Source: Laetiporus sulphureus 93-53
Lineage: Eukaryota; Basidiomycota; Agaricomycetes; Polyporales; Laetiporaceae
NCBI RefSeq assembly: GCF_001632365.1
Contig: NW_024468526.1
Location: forward strand, 414,882-478,881
Reading direction: 5' to 3'
Length of the DNA stretch: 64,000 nucleotides
The translations under genes and the position numbers were made by a program. The notes beneath the pieces are model-generated. The model ran no database searches. It saw nothing but the letters and a program-made list of their open reading frames with translations, and was not told where the DNA came from. This document shows positions 58,380 to 64,000 of this stretch, piece by piece. Each line of letters starts with the position of its first letter. The first letter of the stretch is position 1.

Positions 58380-60017
58380 ATGACCTTGGTCTCGCTGAAT
58401 GCCGATGTGCTCACCTATCTTCTGTCGTTTCTCTCGACAAAGCATGCCTTCTGGCTTTCTCTTACCACCAAACAGATCCATACACTTGCTATGCAACAAG
58501 TATATCGCGTGATCACTCTCAAGCACCCCGAACATGTTGCAGAAGTGTGCACGCTCTTGCTACGGGATCCTACGAATCGCTTGGCCTACGTGCGAGAACT
58601 GCGGATTGGTGGCTCTGCTCTGGATAATGCCGAGCAGGCCGTTGCTAATCAAATCGTGGACGTGCTCCTGCATCCTTCCTCGATGATGATCCAATGCTTG
58701 CAGCTCGGTCGCATTGAGTGGATTGTGTGGAGTGAACCAAAGTTTGTTGATGCTCTGATAGCACTGCGAAGTTTGACCCGGCTTGAACTCGAAGGCATAG
58801 GGACGAAATCCATGGCAGTGATCGAGAGGCTGTCCTCTAGGCCTCGCAGCTTGTGCCTGCAGTTCATGAGGTTCTTCACTGCGGATGAAGACCTCCCTTC
58901 CCTCTTCTCCAATGTCCAAAGACCAGCAATTGCCAGTGGAAGCGTGGTTGAGCAATTCACGATGTCGTCGGGGCAGGCTAGCCTTTTGTTGGCCCCCGCG
59001 TCATGTTCACAATGGCTGGCCCTTCAGCATCTTTCCATTACAAATTGCAATCTACCGATGTCAACTTTTTGCTTTGCATTCCCGAATGTGAAGAGGATTC
59101 GTTTACAAGGAGTTACGTCTACTCTTCGCTCACATGCCGACAACCCATGCTGGACGCATTTGGATTTCCTCGATATGGGCAATATCACATCTGACTTGCC
59201 GGGTGCGATATTTGTGCCTTGGGTGGTGACTTGCCGGGTGCGATATTTGGCGATGGGCATCGATCTCCGTGCGCGTATAATACGGGAAACTGCGCTGTCC
59301 ATAGTGAAACTCACGACACCCGTCATACTCGAGTTGACATGCAACCCGCATATGAACGGCAAATTCTGGAGGACAGTGGCGGATAGTATGAGAGGGAGAT
59401 TGCATTACCTCGTGGTGATTCTCAAGCGCGACGAGAGGTCCTCCCCAGCTACGCATATAGAGCTGCTCGAATATTGGAAGGTCAGGTCCTCGAACATATC
59501 CGCTGCAGTTCCTCGCTGACATTTTACTTGTAGTGGCAAATGTCCACGTATATGAGCAGTTTGGGCATCACTTGCATCCGCATATGCTGCACGTCCCGCG
59601 CTGATCGACAAGTCCTGCAAGATATACCCACCCTCCTGACCAATGTCACCTCATCTTTGCGTTACATCGCTTTAGAACACTATCCTTCTTTGGAGCGCGA
59701 CAGCTGGTGCGATGGCCGATATGACGGTTGCCAGTCTGAGAGTACGTGGTGGCGTATTGTGAGAGATGGATCCAGGAAGTCTTTTGCGAGAGTGGCGACC
59801 GAAATAGGTGAACGTGTAGATGCCTATTTCAAATCTGCAGACATCGAGTCCTCCCTACACTTCGTAGACCCTCTTGACGGGATGTGAGTACTTCTTCTTC
59901 GTTACCATATGTTTGGTTCGTACTCGTGCCCTATGTCCTATGTACGTTCCTTACGATGCAAATCGGTATAGTTGTCTCATCGGTTATCAAAAGCTCTCTA
60001 TGATGGCGATTCAATGA
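58380..60017 (+). CDS. F-box protein with leucine-rich-like repeats
   Basis: Putative SCF ubiquitin-ligase adaptor of the large Agaricomycete F-box family. Exons 58380-59480, 59534-59883, 59972-60017; 498 aa. An F-box-like start (MTLVSLNADVLTYLLSFLST, KHAFWLSLTTKQIHTLAMQQ) is followed by irregular LRR-like segments: LAYVRELRIGG, LRSLTRLELEGI, LALQHLSITNCNL, FPNVKRIRLQGV and HLDFLDMGNI. The C-terminal part includes LRYIALEHYPSLERDSWCDG and IGERVDAYFK. The last exon is short and its acceptor at 59971 is the least certain part of the model. A 23-bp sequence is repeated 35 bp apart at 59192-59249 and is read in two different frames without breaking the gene. The target substrate is unknown. Confidence 0.85.
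59192..59249 (+). repeat. 23-bp direct repeat, 35-bp period, read in two frames
   Basis: TGACTTGCCGGGTGCGATAT plus TTG occurs at 59192-59214 and again at 59227-59249 with no mismatch. Because 35 is not a multiple of three the first copy encodes DLPGAIF and the second TCRVRYL, both within the F-box gene. Confidence 0.95.
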
Positions 60018-61502
60018 CTGACGCTCTTCAGGCAAAGAAACTGAAGAGTACCATAGCGCGATGGAACAAGCAGGGCCCAGGGAGCAAACCCTCAGACAGG
60101 ACGCCGTGCGATATGACTGACCTGAAGGCAAAACGTGGAGTCTGTATCCTACGAAGTGAGTGAGACGGTTGAGACACTCATCTTGGCGTTAAGAGGATCT
60201 TCGGACAGTGCATATCTTTCAACGTTGCAGACGCGGCCCCAATTGCGCTGTAGCATATAGCCCTTGTCTTCGCGGGTGGAGGCGCCGACGTGAGGAACAT
60301 GCATCTTCCCGAGGAGCAAAGAGAACTATAAGATCTCATGCGAGCGTGCAGAAGCTCAGCTGTGTCGGCATCTCGTGAACAGTGCAAACAAGCAATGATG
60401 GAGCACGACTTTGGGAACATCGACCTTCGACCTCGTCGAGAGCACGTTCCACAGCAACATTGTATAGGTGTTCAAGGTCACCGAGTTTGCACTCCCGCGG
60501 ACAGGCTGCGGTGTGAGCATCATAAAGAGGACGTTGACGACTACGTTGAAAGGCTCGGTGTTGACGGTGTGTTTCATTGTGGCGAACGGCGCGCTATCAT
60601 GCGCTGTACCACGTCCGAAGCAGGCCAATTAACTGGCATTGTGAACCTTCTTGTATTTCAGGACTCATCGAGGTCATTCCTCAGCGTGACCAGCGCCATC
60701 ACTTCATAATCAGTGCATATCGGATCCAACCCGCCTTCCGACCAGTCGAGCAGAATGGAAGGACGGCGAGAACACTAGCCTTTCGAAGAATCAGTCAGTC
60801 CCGTCAAAGGTTGCACTGACATGCATGTGTACACGTTCTTCGCGAGCGAAAAGCTGAAGCTCTGCTGAGCGCGGATCATGCATCAGCACCCCGCAGGTGA
60901 TTCTGAAAAAGGCGACCTTGGGAATGGAGAGCAGAAAAGTGCAACCTTGTGAAATGTATCAGTGCTCGTCAGTGCACGGCTGTCCATGCAAATGGTTTAC
61001 AACCATCATTTGAAAAGACCTCCGTAGAGCTTCCTGCATACAGGCCTTCTTGTAATGCACACGCAAGGAAAAAAGCACCAGAGGGCATGCTGGCAATGCT
61101 GATGCCGGTTTTCCCGAGACAGAAGTCCTTCAACTCCGTCCGATTTGCAGATACACAGACGCATCGTTTTGCACGACTACGTTAAGCCCCTGCCAGAAAT
61201 CAGCTACATCGCGCCCAGAGGAAGTCTCGAGAGTTTTTAGTCGAAACAGCATCAGAGCTGGAAACAACCCGACCCCGTCTCGCGCAGTGTGACTTGGCGC
61301 GTCTGTCACGGACTTGTCACGGTGCGGGGTCGGGCATGTCCCTTAGTCAGCAAACAGCACTGCGACCAAATCTCCACGTCTGCACTCCGGAAAACACATA
61401 TCAACCGTCTCTCTTTCTGTCTTGCTTGCATAATCCCTTCTTGATTTTCTTCCTCCGTCGACACTCAACCAACTTGACTGCTGCCGCTGAAAAGTAGTCA
61501 TC
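60018..61502. other. 1.5 kb gap with remnant-like minus frames
   Basis: On the minus strand about 60170-60300 one frame reads HVPHVGASTREDKGYMLQRN and CNVERYALSEDPLNAKM, and 60400-60630 reads EPFNVVVNVLFMMLTPQPVR and NSVTLNTYTMLLWN. These look like exons of a decayed or unresolved protein gene, but they do not join. 61200-61502 is the PDI promoter and leader, CT-rich near the end. Confidence 0.35.
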
Positions 61503-63365
61503 ATGAAGCTTGTTTTCTCGCTGTTCGCGGCGGCACTTACAGTCGGCGGGGCGCTCGCGTCCAATGTGATCGACCTTGTCCCGGACAATTTCGACGAGGT
61601 CGTCGGGCAGGGAAAGCCTGCCCTTGTCGAGTTGTGCGTATCTCAAACCACTGAAAGTGAAGTATATCGCTGATGTGAGCTTGCGCGCAGCTTTGCGCCA
61701 TGGTGTGGCCACTGTAAGGTATGTCGGTCACCGCATTGTTCCAGGATCTCTCTTTGACCTCAAGTGTATCAGAACCTTGCCCCTGTATATGAGGAGGTTG
61801 CAAATTCCTTCGCACATGCGAAGGACAAGGTCGTCATTGCTAAGGTGGATGCGGATGGCGTTGGCAAGCCGCTGGGGCAGAAATATGGCGTTACAGGATT
61901 CCCCAGTGAGTGTAATGCCTGCTTAGCAAGTGATTTGAAGGATTGATGAGGGTCTTTTGTTGTTCAGCCTTGAAATGGTTCAATGCTGATGGTGGCGAGC
62001 CGGAGAAGTATGAGGGCGCCCGTGACTTTGACTCGCTTGCGAACTTGTGAGTGGTCTATTCTCACTTCCACGATAGAATGCCGGTTGCGCTTCAGAAATG
62101 GGGAGCTCAGGAACTACATTATGCTGGCTTTGACACTCCTGGACAGCTGCCGCTGTGCAATGCAGTGCTGCTGCGGAATCAAATGTCGCATTGTCTGCTG
62201 TCACTGCTACATCCGCTCTATGCCATCTCTACTGAGCTGACACTGATCACTATTACCATAGTATCACCTCGAAATCTGGTGTCAAGTCCAGCGTTAAACC
62301 TCCGCCGCCGCCTGCCTACCAGATCCTCGATATCAGCACCTTCGATGAAGTCGTTCTGGTGGGTTGATCGTCATTCTATTCATGTACCTTGGCCTTTATC
62401 AACGCGCCTTGTAGGATTCTGACAGCGATGTAATTGTTTCATTCACGGCGCCGTGGTGCGGGCACTGCAAGCGCCTGAAGCCGACCTGGGACGACGGTGT
62501 GTACCAGTCTGCTTTGTTTGAGATAACCGAAGACTGATTGTTTTTCTATAGTTGCCAAGGACTTCGTTGCCGAGTCGACGGTATGCGGTGTTGTGCTTGT
62601 GCGAGATACGAAGTGGTTGCTCATAAGCTGCACAGTGCATCATCGCCAACATTGACGCAGATGCTGCGCACAACAAGCCGCTCGCGGAGAAGTACGGCAT
62701 CAAGAGCTTCCCCACGATCAAGTTCTTCCCGAAGGGCCACAAGGGTGAGCGCCATTGAAAGAAATTGACCAGAATCCTCAGTACTGATAAATTTTCTCCT
62801 CTCCAGATGAACCTCAGGACTACGAGGGCGGTCGATCCGAGGAGGCATTTGTTGAGTTCCTGAATGAGAAATGCGGCACGCAGCGCGCGCCGGGCGGTGG
62901 TCTCACCGAGCTCGTACGTCGCTTCCTCCTCTCGCCCACCTGACCTTGCCTGACACATTGTCCTGCACAGGCTGGTCGTCTGCCCGAATTCGATACGCTC
63001 GCGTCGCAGTTCTTCGCTGCAACAGGTGCTGCGCGGGACGCGATCTTCAAGGATGCATCTGAGCTTGCGGCGACCTTTGGCCCCCATGCGAGCCACTACG
63101 TGCGCGTGATGGAAAAGGTCGTCAATGGCAGCGACGAGTACGTCGAGAAGGAGACGAAGCGGTACGTGGCCCCCTTTCCCTACTCCCTATGCCGCGGAGC
63201 TAGCAGTTCATCCTGGCTTCGGCTGTCCCCCGCAGACTCGCATCTATCCTGCAGAAGCGCACGCTCGCGCCGGCGAAGCTTGACGAGCTTAAGATCAAGG
63301 CGAACATCCTCGGGGCGTTCAAGAAGGCCGAGGAGAACATCGGCCGCGCCACTGCAGAGCTCTAG
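61503..63365 (+). CDS. Protein disulfide isomerase, two thioredoxin domains plus ERp29-type D domain
   Basis: ER oxidoreductase that forms and rearranges disulfides. Eleven exons: 61503-61633, 61691-61718, 61773-61905, 61968-62046, 62262-62358, 62415-62496, 62552-62580, 62636-62744, 62807-62913, 62971-63161, 63236-63365; 371 aa. A signal peptide ([20 protein letters not shown]) leads into thioredoxin domain a with APWCGHCK (Cys49/Cys52), [20 protein letters not shown] and GFPTLKWF. Domain a' has [14 protein letters not shown] (Cys171/Cys174) and [17 protein letters not shown]-terminal helical D domain ([40 protein letters not shown]) follows. This is the P5/ERp38 type (fungal TigA, plant PDIL2). 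The protein ends IGRATAEL, without canonical HDEL/KDEL. Intron 4 is 215 nt; exons 2 and 7 are 28 and 29 nt. Confidence 0.95.
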
Positions 63366-64000
63366 GCTTTGTGATGTGAGAAATGATGCAGCGCGATGTA
63401 TTTACCCTATAATCCGATTCCCGTATGTATTCCCTGCCTTGGACATTTCTCCTTTGTCGTTCACATCTGGCGTGCGAGTCGTGAATGCGTGCATGATTGT
63501 AGGCGTGAGCTTCGGCGATATGGCGCTGCGGGAGACCCAAGGTGGGGATGGTATCTGTGCTAACCTGGTATCGGGCGGACCTTCGCGCCTGAACTGCCGT
63601 GCATAAGAGGCAGGATGAAAGGAAAGTGGGAGAGAAGGAGGGCCCATATGATTCGGACGCGTCAGGGAATACGTTTTAGAGAACGCGGCGGAGGCGAATA
63701 GACGTGTACCAATCCTTCTCGCAGCGGATAGGCTATGTCGTGTGGCCGGCGTGGGCTGACGTGCCAGCCAGGCGTGGTTGGTATGCATATGGTAGTATGG
63801 AAGGGGAGTCCAATTACGCGCGCATGTGTTGAGTCAATGAGGGAAGTTTCTTCCTGAATGGTCTCGGATCTGAGCGAGGGAATCCATTGCGATCAAGGTG
63901 GAAAGTTATGAACGCTAAACGTTCCTCATGGCTTCGCACCCAGTAAGTTCATATTGACTCCTCAACTGAGTCCAATGTGGGGTTCCGCACAGAATGAAAG
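63366..64000. other. Terminal 0.6 kb, nothing recognised
   Basis: 3' flank of the PDI gene. The minus frame at 63402-63788 overlaps other frames and carries no motif; I do not call a gene. Confidence 0.5.

Overview
The window is nuclear DNA of a basidiomycete fungus, most likely a mushroom-forming Agaricomycete. Genes are dense and lie on both strands. Most introns are 47-75 nt, exons are sometimes tiny, and several proteins (a CAP59-like GT69, an F-box/LRR family, a Zn2Cys6 factor with 16 exons) are typical of that class. The order and species are not determinable from sequence alone. I built 22 gene models by hand by joining exons at splice sites; all 22 keep the reading frame end to end and give 106 introns.

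Layout, left to right. 0-6.5 kb: a GT69 glycosyltransferase (-), a small inverted decayed copy of its 3' end, an unnamed conserved-looking gene (-), and about 1.9 kb that I could not resolve. 6.5-11.1 kb: a six-hairpin glycosidase-like protein (+) and a compact adenylate-forming enzyme (+). 11.1-13.7 kb: no confident gene. 13.7-21.3 kb: splicing factor ISY1 (+), the 2-oxoglutarate dehydrogenase E2 KGD2 (+), a 2.4 kb gap, and a disordered protein ending in an Edc1/PNRC-type decapping motif (+). 21.3-23.5 kb: a pyrimidine-rich non-coding tract. 23.5-33.8 kb: a secreted Cys-rich protein (-), Pol III subunit RPC31 (-) divergent from the mRNA export adaptor Yra1/ALYREF (+), the farnesyl/geranylgeranyl-transferase alpha subunit (+) convergent with protein-isoaspartate methyltransferase (-), and a UBC4/5-type E2 (-). 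35.5-48.2 kb: ABCE1/Rli1 (-) divergent from PIG-S (+), an Snt1-like double-SANT corepressor (+) convergent with parvulin Pin4 (-), and an 80-aa membrane protein (+). 49.6-52.5 kb: a Zn2Cys6 transcription factor (-). 53.6-55.7 kb: a decayed MYND-finger gene and unassigned coding-like exons. 56.7-63.4 kb: Vps68/TMEM50 (+), an F-box protein (+) and a two-domain PDI (+).

Most of the window is housekeeping core with no operon-like logic. Many genes serve RNA and ribosome metabolism (ISY1, Edc1-like, RPC31, Yra1, Rli1, Pin4) or the secretory pathway (GT69, PIG-S, Vps68, PDI), but I see no evidence that this is more than chance.

The unusual signals are mostly architectural. Five GC-AG introns occur among 106 modelled introns, two of them in one gene with the same GG|GCAAGT donor. 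The YRA1-like gene has a 617-nt intron, about ten times the local norm, recalling intron-based autoregulation of its yeast homologue. ISY1 begins with an exon that is only the ATG. Others are the inverted GT69 fragment, a frameshifted MYND remnant, a PDI without a canonical HDEL tail and a frame-shifting 23-bp repeat inside an intact F-box gene. I found no CRISPR array, intact transposon or tRNA gene, and no clear new defence or biosynthetic system.
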